DNA from: Myxococcota bacterium
GTDB lineage: Bacteria; Myxococcota_A; UBA9160; PR03
Reading direction: 5' to 3'
Assembly (NCBI GenBank): GCA_030066475.1
Contig: JASJBO010000129.1
Location: 1 to 47,959 of the forward strand
Length of the DNA stretch: 47,959 bases
The position numbers and the translations under genes were made by a program. Shown here piece by piece: positions 14,596 through 23,521 of this stretch; the stretch's first letter is position 1, and each line of letters opens with the position of its first letter. The notes beneath the pieces are model-generated. The model did not search any database and was not told where the DNA came from. It worked only from the letters and a program-made list of their open reading frames with translations.

Positions 14596-16011
14596 ATGAA
14601 CGGCTCGGGCTCTGCGCAGCAGCACGTCGATACGTTCCAGAGCCCTGCTCTGTTCCTGGCCGACCTCGATCCGGAGACGACGGGTCGCGTGATCGCCTCC
14701 GCCGCCGACGTCGCGCTGGTCATCCAGGACGGCGTGATCAAGGACATCTCGCTCGGCAACGAGGAGCTGACCCGCGAGGACTACGCGAGCTCTTGGCGGG
14801 ATCGGCCGTGGATCGAGACGGTGACCGTCGAGAGCCGGCCCAAGATCGAGGACCTGCTCGAGCAGGCGTCCTCGACCGATGTCCCCTGGCGCCAGGTGAA
14901 CCATCCGTCGAGCGGCGGGATCGACGTGCCGATCCGCTACACCGCGGTCAAGACCGGCACCGACCGCATCGTCGCGCTCGGGCGGGACCTGCGCTCGGTC
15001 TCGCGCCTCCAGCAGCGCCTGGTCGAGGCGCACCAGCATCTCGAGCGGGACTACTCGCGCCTCCGTGAGGCCGAGGCCCGCTATCGCCTGCTGTTCCAGG
15101 CCGTCTCCCAGCCGGTGGTGATCGTCGATCCGGTCGCGCTCCGCATCGAGGAGGCGAATCCGGCCGCGGCGCGGGCCGTCGACGAGCCGCTCGAGGCCCT
15201 GGCCGGCGCCTCGCTCCCCGCGCTCTTCGCGGGTGACTCTGCGGATCGCGTCGCGGGCGCCGTGGCCGAGGCGACGGCACGCGGCGAGGCCCGAGCTGGA
15301 GGCCTGCGCACGCGTGACGACGAAGTCTGCGACCTCGTCGCGGCGGCGTTCCGCGAGGCGGCGGGCACCCGGGTGATCGTGCGACTGCGGACCGAGCGCG
15401 CGACGGACGGCGAGGCGGAGGCCGGGAGCGAGGTGCTCGACATCCTCGAGACACTCCCCGACGGCCTGCTCGTCGCGGGACCCGATCTCCGCATCCTGGC
15501 CGGGAACCGGGCGTTCGCGGAGATGGCGCAGCTGACCGGCGAGGGGCAGCTCGTCGGAGGGCACGTGTCGGACTTCCTGGGGCGCTCGCCGACCGAGGTC
15601 AACGTCCTCGTCTCCAACCTGCGGAGCCACGGCGTCGTGCGGAACTTCGCGACGGTGCTGCGCGATCGCTTCGGCAGCGAAGACCCGGTCGAGATCTCGG
15701 CGGTGGCGGCGCCGGCCGGGTCGCGCGCGGCATACGGCTTCTCGGTGCGCAACGTGGCACGCAGCCTGCGCACCGCGACGCGGGTCGGTGGAGGGCTCCC
15801 GAGCACGACCGAGCAGCTCACGGAGCTCGTCGGGCGCGTTCCGCTCAAGGAGATCGTGCGCGAGTCCACGGAGCTCATCGAGAAGCTGTGCATCGAGGCC
15901 GCTCTGCAGGTCACGGGCGACAACCGCGCCTCGGCGGCCGACATGCTCGGCCTCAGCCGCCAGAGCCTCTACTCGAAGCTGAAGCGCTTCAGCATGGACG
16001 ACTCCCGCTGA
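14596..16011 (+). CDS. ppsR: PpsR/CrtJ transcriptional repressor, redox-Cys type
   Basis: 471 residues. Repressor of bacteriochlorophyll, carotenoid and light-harvesting genes, binding TGT-N12-ACA. Domain order: N-terminal PAS-like region (20-130), a Q-linker helix, two PAS domains (about 160-260 and 275-385), and a C-terminal Fis-type helix-turn-helix (ASAADMLGLSRQSLYSKLKR at about 446-465). Cys245 in PAS1 and Cys432 at the start of the HTH helix fall where the redox-active cysteines of Rhodobacter PpsR/CrtJ are expected. It directly follows aerR and precedes a PucC-family gene. It is likely autoregulated through the degenerate site upstream of aerR. Confidence 0.93.
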   Translation: MNGSGSAQQHVDTFQSPALFLADLDPETTGRVIASAADVALVIQDGVIKDISLGNEELTREDYASSWRDRPWIETVTVESRPKIEDLLEQASSTDVPWRQVNHPSSGGIDVPIRYTAVKTGTDRIVALGRDLRSVSRLQQRLVEAHQHLERDYSRLREAEARYRLLFQAVSQPVVIVDPVALRIEEANPAAARAVDEPLEALAGASLPALFAGDSADRVAGAVAEATARGEARAGGLRTRDDEVCDLVAAAFREAAGTRVIVRLRTERATDGEAEAGSEVLDILETLPDGLLVAGPDLRILAGNRAFAEMAQLTGEGQLVGGHVSDFLGRSPTEVNVLVSNLRSHGVVRNFATVLRDRFGSEDPVEISAVAAPAGSRAAYGFSVRNVARSLRTATRVGGGLPSTTEQLTELVGRVPLKEIVRESTELIEKLCIEAALQVTGDNRASAADMLGLSRQSLYSKLKRFSMDDSR

Positions 16012-16028
16012 CGCACAGGAGGACCGAA

Positions 16029-17390
16029 TTGGACGCTCGAGGATCGGAAACGCCGCTCGGCTGGCTGGGCATCGCGCGGCTCGGACTGGTGCAGAGCTCG
16101 CTGGGCGCGATCGTGATCCTCACGACTTCGACCCTGAACCGCGTGATGGTGGTGGAGCTCGTGCTTCCCGCCGTGCTGCCCGGCGCTCTCGTGGGCTGGC
16201 ACTACGCCGTCCAGCTCTCGCGGCCGCGCTGGGGCTACGGCTCCGACGTAGGCGGCGCGCGCACGCCTTGGATCGTGGGCGGCATGGTGGTCCTCGCGCT
16301 CAGCGCGGTGCTGGCGGCCGCCTCGACGGCGTGGATGGCCCACGCGACGGCTCTCGGCATCGCGTCGGCCTTCGTCGCGTTCCTCGGCATCGGCATCGGC
16401 GTCGGAGCGTGCGGGACGAACCTGCTGGCGCTGTTGGCGACGCGCACCGAGCCGTCCCGCAAGGCGGCTGCCGCGGCGATCGTCTGGATCATGATGATCT
16501 GCGGCTTCGTGGTGACCGCGAGCCTGGCCGGCCAGCTCCTCGACCCCTTCTCGATGCAGCGGCTGCTGATGGTCACGGCCGGGGTGTCCGCCATCGCCGT
16601 ATGCGTCTGCGCAGTCGCCGTGTGGGGGCTCGAGCGTCCCTCCCGCGGCCGCTCCGGCCCCGCCCCGTCGGCGGCACGGCCCGCGTTCCGCGCCGCCCTC
16701 GGCGAGGTCTGGGAAGAGCCCCAGGCGCGGCGCTTCACCGTGTTCGTGTTCGTGTCCATGCTCGCCTACAGCGCGCAGGACCTGATCCTCGAGCCCTTCG
16801 CCGGACTCATCCACGGGTACACGCCGGGGGAGTCGACCCAGCTGGCCGGCCTCCAGCACGGCGGCGTGCTGGCCGGAATGCTCCTGACCGCCGTCGTCGG
16901 CACGACCCTCGGCCGCTCGCGCGCCCGCTTCATGCGGATCTGGACGGTGGGGGGCTGCATCGCCTCGGCTCTCGCCCTCGCCGCCCTCGCGTCGGGCGCG
17001 ACGGCGGGGCCAGGCTGGCCGCTCAAGCCGTCGGTGTTCGCGCTCGGCCTCGCGAACGGCGCCTTCGCCGTCGCCGCGATCGGCTCGATGATGACCCTGG
17101 CAAGCGCGGGCCGACCGGGGCGCGAGGGAACGCGGATGGGACTGTGGGGCGCATCGCAGGCCATCGCCTTCGGACTGGGCGGTTTCCTCGGCGCCGCCGC
17201 AGTCGACGCCGCGCGCGCCCTGCTTCCCGACCCGGCGACGGCCTTCGCCATCGTGTTCGGCGCGGAGGGCATCGCGTTCCTGGCCGCGGCCTGGCTCGCA
17301 GCACGGGTCGGGCGGACGCAGGCCGACGACCTGCGGCTGCCGGTGATGCCGGCCGGCGAGCCCGTGGCGGCCGAGTCGCGTGCGCAGTGA
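16029..17390 (+). CDS. PucC-family MFS protein (Bch2-like)
   Basis: 453 residues, about 12 hydrophobic segments. It belongs to the BCD family of MFS proteins that includes PucC, LhaA and the ORF428/Bch2 protein, thought to help deliver pigments or assemble light-harvesting complexes. The family signature TSTLNRVMVVELVLPAVLPG is near residue 30, followed by LSRPRWGYGSDVGGARTPWI, and AYSAQDLILEPFAG in the second half. I chose TTG at 16029 because AGGAGG lies 6 nt upstream. It is a clear paralogue of LhaA at 36.5-38 kb. No pucBA genes are in the window. Confidence 0.85.
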   Translation: MDARGSETPLGWLGIARLGLVQSSLGAIVILTTSTLNRVMVVELVLPAVLPGALVGWHYAVQLSRPRWGYGSDVGGARTPWIVGGMVVLALSAVLAAASTAWMAHATALGIASAFVAFLGIGIGVGACGTNLLALLATRTEPSRKAAAAAIVWIMMICGFVVTASLAGQLLDPFSMQRLLMVTAGVSAIAVCVCAVAVWGLERPSRGRSGPAPSAARPAFRAALGEVWEEPQARRFTVFVFVSMLAYSAQDLILEPFAGLIHGYTPGESTQLAGLQHGGVLAGMLLTAVVGTTLGRSRARFMRIWTVGGCIASALALAALASGATAGPGWPLKPSVFALGLANGAFAVAAIGSMMTLASAGRPGREGTRMGLWGASQAIAFGLGGFLGAAAVDAARALLPDPATAFAIVFGAEGIAFLAAAWLAARVGRTQADDLRLPVMPAGEPVAAESRAQ

Positions 17391-17763
17391 GCGCGGCCTC
17401 GCGGAAGCACGCTTCCGAACGCGCGGGTCGGCCGTCGTGACGTCTGATCTCGTCGTCTCGCCGGGCCTCGTCGACGCGATCCTCGCGGCCGTCGGCCTCG
17501 AGTTCGCCCTGCTCTCCGCGCTGCTCGCTCGAGCCCGAGCCAGCGCGCTGGTGGCGCCGCTGCTCCTCTATCTCGGCTCGGGCGCCTGCCTGATGCTGGC
17601 CCTGAGAGCGGCGCTGGCGGAGACCGAGGCGGTCTGGATCGCGGGCCCGCTGGTCGCGAGCTTCCTCGCTCACGCCCTCGTGCTCTGGCAGCTCTACCGC
17701 CTGCTGCTGGCTCCCCCTCGCCTGGCCGTCCGGAGTTCCGGGCGCCGAGCGGCCGGACCCTAG
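17380..17763 (+). CDS. Small hypothetical membrane protein between MFS gene and bchI
   Basis: 127 residues, or 108 from an alternative GTG at 17437. Three hydrophobic segments (about 28-48, 56-78 and 86-110) and a basic tail. The GTG at 17380 overlaps the PucC-family stop by 11 nt, and the gene ends 15 bp before bchI, so it is embedded in the operon. No recognisable motif. Its position between an assembly factor and the Mg-chelatase genes suggests a membrane accessory role, but that is only context. Confidence 0.55.
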   Translation: MRSERGLAEARFRTRGSAVVTSDLVVSPGLVDAILAAVGLEFALLSALLARARASALVAPLLLYLGSGACLMLALRAALAETEAVWIAGPLVASFLAHALVLWQLYRLLLAPPRLAVRSSGRRAAGP

Positions 17764-17778
17764 CTCGGAGGATCGCGC

Positions 17779-18795
17779 GTGGGCACGCCCTTCCCGTTCT
17801 CTGCCATCGTCGGTCAGGATGAGATGAAGCTCGCCCTGCTCATCGCAGCGGTCGATCCCGGCGTCGGGGGCGTCCTGGTCTTCGGGGATCGCGGCACGGG
17901 CAAGTCGACCGCGGTGCGCGCGCTGGGCGCGCTGCTGCCGCGCATGCGAGCGGTGGTCGGCTGCCCCTATGGCTGCGACCCCGACGCGCCCGAGCGCCAG
18001 TGCGTGGCGTGCCGCGCCCTCGACGCACCGCGCAGCCGGCTCGTGCCGGTGCCCGTGGTCGACCTCCCGCTCGGGGCCACCGAGGACCGGGTGGTCGGGT
18101 CCCTCGACCTGGAGCGGGCGCTGACGGAAGGCGTCAAGGCCTTCGAGCCCGGGCTGCTGGCGCGCGCGAACCGCGGCTTCCTCTACGTCGACGAGGTCAA
18201 CCTGCTCGAGGACCACCTCGTGGACCTGCTGCTCGACGTGGCTGCCTCCGGCGAGAACCTGGTCGAGCGCGAGGGCCTCAGCGTCCGCCACCCGGCTCGC
18301 TTCGTCCTGATCGGAAGCGGCAACCCCGAGGAGGGGGAGCTGCGGCCGCAGCTGCTCGATCGCTTCGGGCTCGCGGTCGAGGTGACGACCCCCACCGACC
18401 TCGACCTGCGCGTCGAGGTCGTGCGCCAGCGCGACGCCTTCGAGCGCGATCCGGCGGAATTCGTCCGGCGCTGGAAGCGGCGCGATGCCCGGCTGCGCCG
18501 CCGCATCGCAGACGCGCGGTCCCGGCTGGCATCGGTTCACGTCGACGACGACGCCTGCCGGAGGGCCACGTGCTTGTGCATGAGCCTCGGCACGGACGGC
18601 CTGCGCGGAGAGCTGGTGTTGGTCCGGGCAGCGCGCACCCTGGCGGCCCTGGAGGGCGATGCGACCGTGAAGGATGCCCACCTGCGTCGCGTGGCACCGG
18701 CCGCCCTGCGCCACCGCCTGCGCCGCGATCCCCTCGACGAGGCGGGCTCGACCACGCGCGTCGAGCGCGCCCTGCGCGAAGTGCTGGACGCATGA
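17779..18795 (+). CDS. bchI: Magnesium chelatase ATPase subunit I
   Basis: 338 residues. AAA+ subunit of the BchHID complex that inserts Mg2+ into protoporphyrin IX. Walker A is GDRGTGKST (36-44) and Walker B is LYVDEVNLL (about 135-143). The family insert CPYGCDPDAPERQC, the VDLPLGATEDRVVGSLD block and the GSGNPEEGELRPQLLDRFG sensor region are intact. GTG start with GGAGG upstream. The stop overlaps the bchD ATG by 4 nt. Confidence 0.96.
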   Translation: MGTPFPFSAIVGQDEMKLALLIAAVDPGVGGVLVFGDRGTGKSTAVRALGALLPRMRAVVGCPYGCDPDAPERQCVACRALDAPRSRLVPVPVVDLPLGATEDRVVGSLDLERALTEGVKAFEPGLLARANRGFLYVDEVNLLEDHLVDLLLDVAASGENLVEREGLSVRHPARFVLIGSGNPEEGELRPQLLDRFGLAVEVTTPTDLDLRVEVVRQRDAFERDPAEFVRRWKRRDARLRRRIADARSRLASVHVDDDACRRATCLCMSLGTDGLRGELVLVRAARTLAALEGDATVKDAHLRRVAPAALRHRLRRDPLDEAGSTTRVERALREVLDA

Positions 18796-20606
18796 CCCGC
18801 GCCGTCGAGCCGAGGCCCACGCCTTGGGACGACGCCTCGATGGCCGCCGCCCTGTTCGCCGTCGACCCGCCGGGCACCGGCGGCGTGGTGCTGCGGTCGT
18901 CGCCCGGACCGGTGCGCGACCGCTGGCTCGCCGGGCTCCAGGAGCTGCTGCCCGCCGCGACGCGCCTGCGGCGCCTGCCGTTGCACGTGGCGGACGACCG
19001 CCTGCTCGGGGGGCTCGACCTGGCCGCGACGCTGCGGGCGGGACGGCCGATCGCCGAGCGTGGCATCCTGGTCGAGTGCGACGGATCGGTCGCGGTCCTC
19101 GCCATGGCGGAGCGCCTGTCGGCGTCGACCGCGGCGCGGCTCGGGCTCGTGCTCGACACGGGCGAGGTCCGGCTCGAGCGCGACGGCGTGACCGGGTCCC
19201 TCCCGACGCGATTCGGGGTCGTCGCTCTCGACGAGGGAATCGGTGACGACGAGCAGCCACCAGCGACGCTGCGCGACCGGCTGGCCTTCGGGATCGACCT
19301 GGCCGGGGTGCCGGTCGGAGAGGCGGCTGGCCGGGTTGCATCGCGTCTGGCGGTCTCCACCGCCCGACGGCGGCTCGCGGACGTCCGCGTCGAGACCGCG
19401 ATCGTGGAGGCGCTGTGCGCGGCGGCGCTGAGCCTGGGCATCGGATCGATCCGTGCGCCGCAGCTCGCGTTGCGGGTGGCGCGTGCTGCCGCCGCCCTCG
19501 CGGAGCGCGACGACGTGGATGCGTCCGACGCGCGCCTGGCCGCCCGTCTCGTGCTGGGCCCCCGCGCGAGCGCGCTGCCCGCACCGGAGCCGGCGGCGCC
19601 GGAGCCGGAGCCGGCCGGGAGCGAGGCGACCGGTCCGCAACCGCCCGGGTCCGCGGGCGCGAACGGCGAGAACACCAGCGACCGGCCCGAGCCCCAGGCG
19701 CTCGAGGACTCGGTGCTGGCCGCGGCCGAGGCGGCGATCCCGGCCGGCCTGCTCGAGCGGCTGCGCCTGGGGGACGGGCCGCGCTCGCCGGCTCGCTCCG
19801 CGAGCGGCTGCGGCGGGCGGCGGCGAACCCGCCGACGCGGCCGGCCGATCGGCGTGGAACGGGGCGATCCGCGGTCGGGCGCACGCCTCGACCTGGTCGC
19901 CACGCTGCGCGCGGCCGCGCCCTGGCAGCGACTGCGCGGCGGCGCTCGCAGCACGGCCGGGACGAGCCGTCCGCCGCTTCGGGTCCACCCCGACGACGTG
20001 CGCGTCAAGCGCTTCGAGCAGCGCAGCGAGACCGCCGCGATCTTCGTCGTCGACGCCTCGGGCTCCACGGCGGTGCAGCGACTCGCCGAGGCCAAGGGCG
20101 CCGTCGAGATGCTGCTCGCCGAGTGCTACGTGCGGCGCGAGCGCGTGGCGCTGATCGCGTTCCGCGATCGCGACGCGCAGCTCCTGCTCGCGCCGACCCG
20201 TTCGCTGGTGCGCGCCAAACGGCAGCTCGCCGGGCTGCCCGGCGGTGGCGCCACGCCACTCGCTGCGGGAATCGCAGGTGCGCAGGAGCTGGCGGAGTCG
20301 GTGCTGCGCCGGGAGGTCACGCCGCTGGTGATCCTGCTCACGGACGGTCGGGCCAACGTGGCGCGCGACGGCACGCCGGGTCGCACCCGGGCCGAAGCCG
20401 AGGCCATCGACGCGGCCCGCCAGCTGCGCCGGGCCCGGATCGCGGCGCTGGTGGTGGACACTTCACCGAGGCCGCGGCCCGCCGCCGAGCGGATCGCCGC
20501 GGAGATGGGCGCGCCCTACCTGCCGCTGCCGCACGCGAGCTCGTCCGCGCTGTGCGACGCCGTGCGCGGCGCCGCGGCTTCACACTCCCTGGCGGGCTCG
20601 GGATGA
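18792..20606 (+). CDS. bchD: Magnesium chelatase subunit D
   Basis: 604 residues. Forms the two-tier ring with BchI. An N-terminal AAA+-like domain with degenerate ATP motifs (about 1-255) is followed by a Pro/Glu-rich acidic linker (about 258-300), an Arg-rich stretch (RRRTRRRGRPIG near 350) and a C-terminal integrin I domain. The MIDAS metal site is visible as VVDASGSTA, with LLTDGRAN later. ATGA overlaps couple it to bchI upstream and bchO downstream. Confidence 0.95.
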   Translation: MTRAVEPRPTPWDDASMAAALFAVDPPGTGGVVLRSSPGPVRDRWLAGLQELLPAATRLRRLPLHVADDRLLGGLDLAATLRAGRPIAERGILVECDGSVAVLAMAERLSASTAARLGLVLDTGEVRLERDGVTGSLPTRFGVVALDEGIGDDEQPPATLRDRLAFGIDLAGVPVGEAAGRVASRLAVSTARRRLADVRVETAIVEALCAAALSLGIGSIRAPQLALRVARAAAALAERDDVDASDARLAARLVLGPRASALPAPEPAAPEPEPAGSEATGPQPPGSAGANGENTSDRPEPQALEDSVLAAAEAAIPAGLLERLRLGDGPRSPARSASGCGGRRRTRRRGRPIGVERGDPRSGARLDLVATLRAAAPWQRLRGGARSTAGTSRPPLRVHPDDVRVKRFEQRSETAAIFVVDASGSTAVQRLAEAKGAVEMLLAECYVRRERVALIAFRDRDAQLLLAPTRSLVRAKRQLAGLPGGGATPLAAGIAGAQELAESVLRREVTPLVILLTDGRANVARDGTPGRTRAEAEAIDAARQLRRARIAALVVDTSPRPRPAAERIAAEMGAPYLPLPHASSSALCDAVRGAAASHSLAGSG

Positions 20607-21529
20607 GCGCGCCGCACTGCGCGAGCAGCGTCGGCCCGATGGCCTCCTGGCTGCCGGGCGGCGCCGCACTCCGCTGGGAGCGCGACGGACGCGACTGGCC
20701 GAACCGCGACGCCAGCCGATTCGTCGAAGCCGGCGGCGTGCGCTGGCACGTCCAGCAGCTCGGTGGCGGCCCCGCGCTGCTGCTGCTGCACGGCACCGGC
20801 GCGTCGACCCACTCCTGGCGCGGCCTGGCTCCGCGTCTCGCCGAGGACTTCACGGTGGTGGCGCCCGACCTGCCCGGTCACGGCTTCAGCGGGCCCGGTC
20901 CGCGCTCGCTCCCGGGCATCGCGCGAGCGCTCGGCGAGCTGCTCGCACGGCTCGACCTCGCGCCCGCCGTCGCGTTGGGGCACTCCGCGGGCGCCGCGAT
21001 CGCCTGTCGGATGTGCCTCGACGGCACCATCGCGCCGCGCCTCGTGTTCGGTCTGAACGGCGCCCTGCTGCCGCTGCGCGGCGCCGCGGAGCCGCTCTTC
21101 CCGCGCCTCGCCCGGCTGCTGAGCGGCGCGCCGCTGGTCGCGCGGCTGCTGGCCTGGCGGGGTCGGGATCCCGCCGTGGTGGAGCGCCTGCTCGCGGGCA
21201 CCGGCTCGCGGCTGGACCCGCGCGGCGTCCGGCTCTACGGAAGGCTCCTGCGCAGCCCCGGCCACGTGGCCGCCGCGCTGGGCATGATGGCCCACTGGGA
21301 CCTGAAGCCGCTGTTCGACCAGCTCCCGCGGCTCGCGCCCCAGCTGGTGCTCGTGGTCGGCGACCGCGATCGCTACGTGGAGCCGTCCGAGGCCGCGACG
21401 GTGCTCGCCTCGCTTCCGCGCGCCGAGCGGATCTCGCTCGGCGGACTCGGCCACCTGGCCCACGAGGAGCAGCCCGACCGCGTCGCCGCCCTGGTGACGC
21501 GCCGGGCGCGTCGTGAGGAGGTGGTGTGA
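20603..21529 (+). CDS. bchO: BchO alpha/beta hydrolase
   Basis: 308 residues. Alpha/beta-hydrolase found in most bchI-bchD operons; it supports Mg-protoporphyrin formation but its reaction is not settled. Oxyanion region LLLHGTGASTHSW (61-72), nucleophile elbow GHSAGA with Ser128, an acid in GDRDRYVEPSE and the catalytic His in LGGLGHLAHEE. The ATG overlaps the bchD stop; ATG at 20639 is an alternative. It is the last gene of the chelatase set before the carbon-metabolism block. Confidence 0.92.
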   Translation: MSAPHCASSVGPMASWLPGGAALRWERDGRDWPNRDASRFVEAGGVRWHVQQLGGGPALLLLHGTGASTHSWRGLAPRLAEDFTVVAPDLPGHGFSGPGPRSLPGIARALGELLARLDLAPAVALGHSAGAAIACRMCLDGTIAPRLVFGLNGALLPLRGAAEPLFPRLARLLSGAPLVARLLAWRGRDPAVVERLLAGTGSRLDPRGVRLYGRLLRSPGHVAAALGMMAHWDLKPLFDQLPRLAPQLVLVVGDRDRYVEPSEAATVLASLPRAERISLGGLGHLAHEEQPDRVAALVTRRARREEVV

Positions 21530-21575
21530 GGACGCGGCGAGGGCGATCGGGGGCGCGCGGATCCGGGAGGAGTCG

Positions 21576-22490
21576 GTGATTCGGCAGCGCACCGGACGGC
21601 GGCTGCGGCGCTCGCTCTTCTTCGTCCCGGGCAGCGAGCGCCGCAAGCTCGAGAAGGCCCGCGGGTGCGGTGCGGACACGCTCCTGCTCGACCTCGAGGA
21701 CTCGGTGGCGATTCCCGAGAAGGAGAGCGCGCGCGAGCAGGTCGCCGCCTTCCTGCGCGAGGGCGAGTTCGGTGGCTCGGAGCCCGCCGTCCGGGTCAAT
21801 CCGCCCGGGACGCCCTACTTCGACGACGACCTCGACGCGGCAATCCGCGCGGGAGCGGCCGCGATCCTGCTGCCCAAGTCCGAGCGCCCGGACGCGCTGG
21901 TCCGCGTCGCCGACCGCATGCGCGCCCTCGACGCCGAGTGCGGTGAGGGCGAGACGCGTCTGCTGGCGCTGGTCGAGACGGCGGCCGGCATCGCGCAGGT
22001 CGCCTCGCTCCCGCACGCCTCGGCCCGACTGGAGGCGCTGTGCTTCGGGCACGCGGACTTCTCGACCGACATGGGGCTGGCCGGGGCGTCTGCCGCGGAG
22101 GGCGTGCTGCTCCACGCGCGCTGCACGCTCGCGATCGCCGCGCGAGCGGGCGACGTCGCGCCCATCGACACCGTCTTCCTCGACGTGCGCGATGAGGCGG
22201 GCTTCCGCGAGGACGCCGCGCTCGGCGCCCGCCTCGGCTTCGAGGGCAAGCTCTGCATCCATCCCTCGCAGGTGCCGCTCGCGAACCAGGTGCACACCCC
22301 CGGCTCCGAGCAGGTCGAGTACGCGCGGCGCGTGGTCGAGGCGGCCGAGCAGGCCCGGGTCGAGGGCCGGGGCGTATTCACGGTGGACGGCAAGATGGTG
22401 GACGAGCCGCTGATCGCGGCCCAGCGGCGCGTGCTCGAGCGGGCCCGCCGGGCGGGCCTCGGCGAAGGGACGGAGTCGAGTGATGGCTGA
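21576..22490 (+). CDS. CitE-family lyase (malyl-/methylmalyl-CoA lyase-like)
   Basis: 304 residues of the HpcH/HpaI-CitE superfamily: Mg2+-dependent C-C lyases or thioesterases acting on malyl-CoA, beta-methylmalyl-CoA or citramalyl-CoA. Motifs: RRSLFFVPGS at the start, LLLDLEDSV (metal/acid region), AVRVNPPGTPYFDDDL with the conserved Arg, LLPKSE, LLALVETAAGI with the metal-binding Glu, CFGHADFSTDMG and FEGKLCIHPSQV. GTG at 21576 has GGAGG 5 nt upstream; an upstream GTG at 21513 overlaps bchO. The stop overlaps a MaoC-type hydratase gene, so the pair probably interconverts a 2-methylmalyl- or malyl-type CoA ester. Exact substrate not determinable. Confidence 0.8.
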   Translation: MIRQRTGRRLRRSLFFVPGSERRKLEKARGCGADTLLLDLEDSVAIPEKESAREQVAAFLREGEFGGSEPAVRVNPPGTPYFDDDLDAAIRAGAAAILLPKSERPDALVRVADRMRALDAECGEGETRLLALVETAAGIAQVASLPHASARLEALCFGHADFSTDMGLAGASAAEGVLLHARCTLAIAARAGDVAPIDTVFLDVRDEAGFREDAALGARLGFEGKLCIHPSQVPLANQVHTPGSEQVEYARRVVEAAEQARVEGRGVFTVDGKMVDEPLIAAQRRVLERARRAGLGEGTESSDG

Positions 22491-23508
22491 GCGGATCGAG
22501 ATCGGAAGCCCTTGGTTCGAGGACCTCTCCCGGGGACAGGTCTTCGGCGATGCCCCCGCGGTCACGCTGACGTCGGGACACGCGGCCCTGCACGAGGCCG
22601 CCTACGGCGACCGACTGCGCCTTCCCCTGGACGCCGAGCTGTCGCGAGCGGTGACCGGCCGCGAGCCGCTGCTGGCGAATCCCAACCTCGTCTGCAACGT
22701 CGCGATCGGCCAGACCACGTTCCCGTCGGGCCGCGTGATCGGCAACCTCTTCTACCGCGGGCTCGTGCTCCAGCGCCCGGTCTACCTGGGCGATACGCTG
22801 CGCACCACCACCACCATCGGCGCCCTGCGCCAGAACCGCCCCAAGCCCGGCCGGCCGGCCACGGGCATGGCCGTCTTCGAGATGCACGTCGAGAACCAGG
22901 ACGGCGAGACGGTGCTGCACTTCTGGCGCTGTCCGATGCTGCCGTGCCGCGATCCCGAGGCCGACACGGGCCACGCGGACTCGTTCGACTCGATCGAGGC
23001 CGAGCTCGACATGGATCGCGTCCGGGCCGCGGTCCCGGCCGAGTGGAAGCTCGACGCGATGCGCGAGCGGCTGCCGGGCGTGCACTTCGAGCAGGTCCCG
23101 GCTGGCGCCACCTACGTCGTCGAGGGCCGCGACACCGTGACCTGCGCCCCCGAGATCACGCGCCTGACCCTGAACGTGGCGGCCGCCCACACCGACGCCG
23201 GCGCCAGCGCACACGGCCGGCGGCTCGTGTACGGCGGTCACACGATCTCCACCGCCGCCGCGCAGCTCACGCGCGCGCTGCCGAACCTCGTGACCTTCGT
23301 CGCCTGGCGCAGCTGCGACCACACCGCGCCGGTGTTCGAGGGCGACGTCCTGCGCAGCGAGTTCGAGGTCGAGGCCGTGCACCCGCTCGAAGGGGGCGGT
23401 GGGCTGCTCGATCTGCGCGCGCGGGTCTTCGCCGAACGGGCCGGAAGCGGCGCGAAGAACGACGAGGACATCGTGCTCGACTGGCGCACGATCGCCCTGA
23501 TGGCCTGA
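22483..23508 (+). CDS. MaoC-like hydratase (mesaconyl-CoA hydratase-like)
   Basis: 341 residues: a double hot-dog (two MaoC-like halves) hydratase of the length of mesaconyl-CoA hydratases. The opening SPWFEDLSRGQVFGDAPAVTLT and the first-half block LVCNVAIGQTTFPSGRVIGNLFYRG are typical; the second half carries RLVYGGHTISTAAAQLTRALPN. The ATG at 22483 overlaps the lyase stop by 8 nt. Together with the lyase it could supply two steps of the ethylmalonyl-CoA pathway or 3-hydroxypropionate bicycle (mesaconyl-CoA to methylmalyl-CoA to glyoxylate plus propionyl-CoA). The substrate is inferred from family and pairing. Confidence 0.8.
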   Translation: MAERIEIGSPWFEDLSRGQVFGDAPAVTLTSGHAALHEAAYGDRLRLPLDAELSRAVTGREPLLANPNLVCNVAIGQTTFPSGRVIGNLFYRGLVLQRPVYLGDTLRTTTTIGALRQNRPKPGRPATGMAVFEMHVENQDGETVLHFWRCPMLPCRDPEADTGHADSFDSIEAELDMDRVRAAVPAEWKLDAMRERLPGVHFEQVPAGATYVVEGRDTVTCAPEITRLTLNVAAAHTDAGASAHGRRLVYGGHTISTAAAQLTRALPNLVTFVAWRSCDHTAPVFEGDVLRSEFEVEAVHPLEGGGGLLDLRARVFAERAGSGAKNDEDIVLDWRTIALMA

Positions 23509-23521
23509 GACGCGGCGCCCC

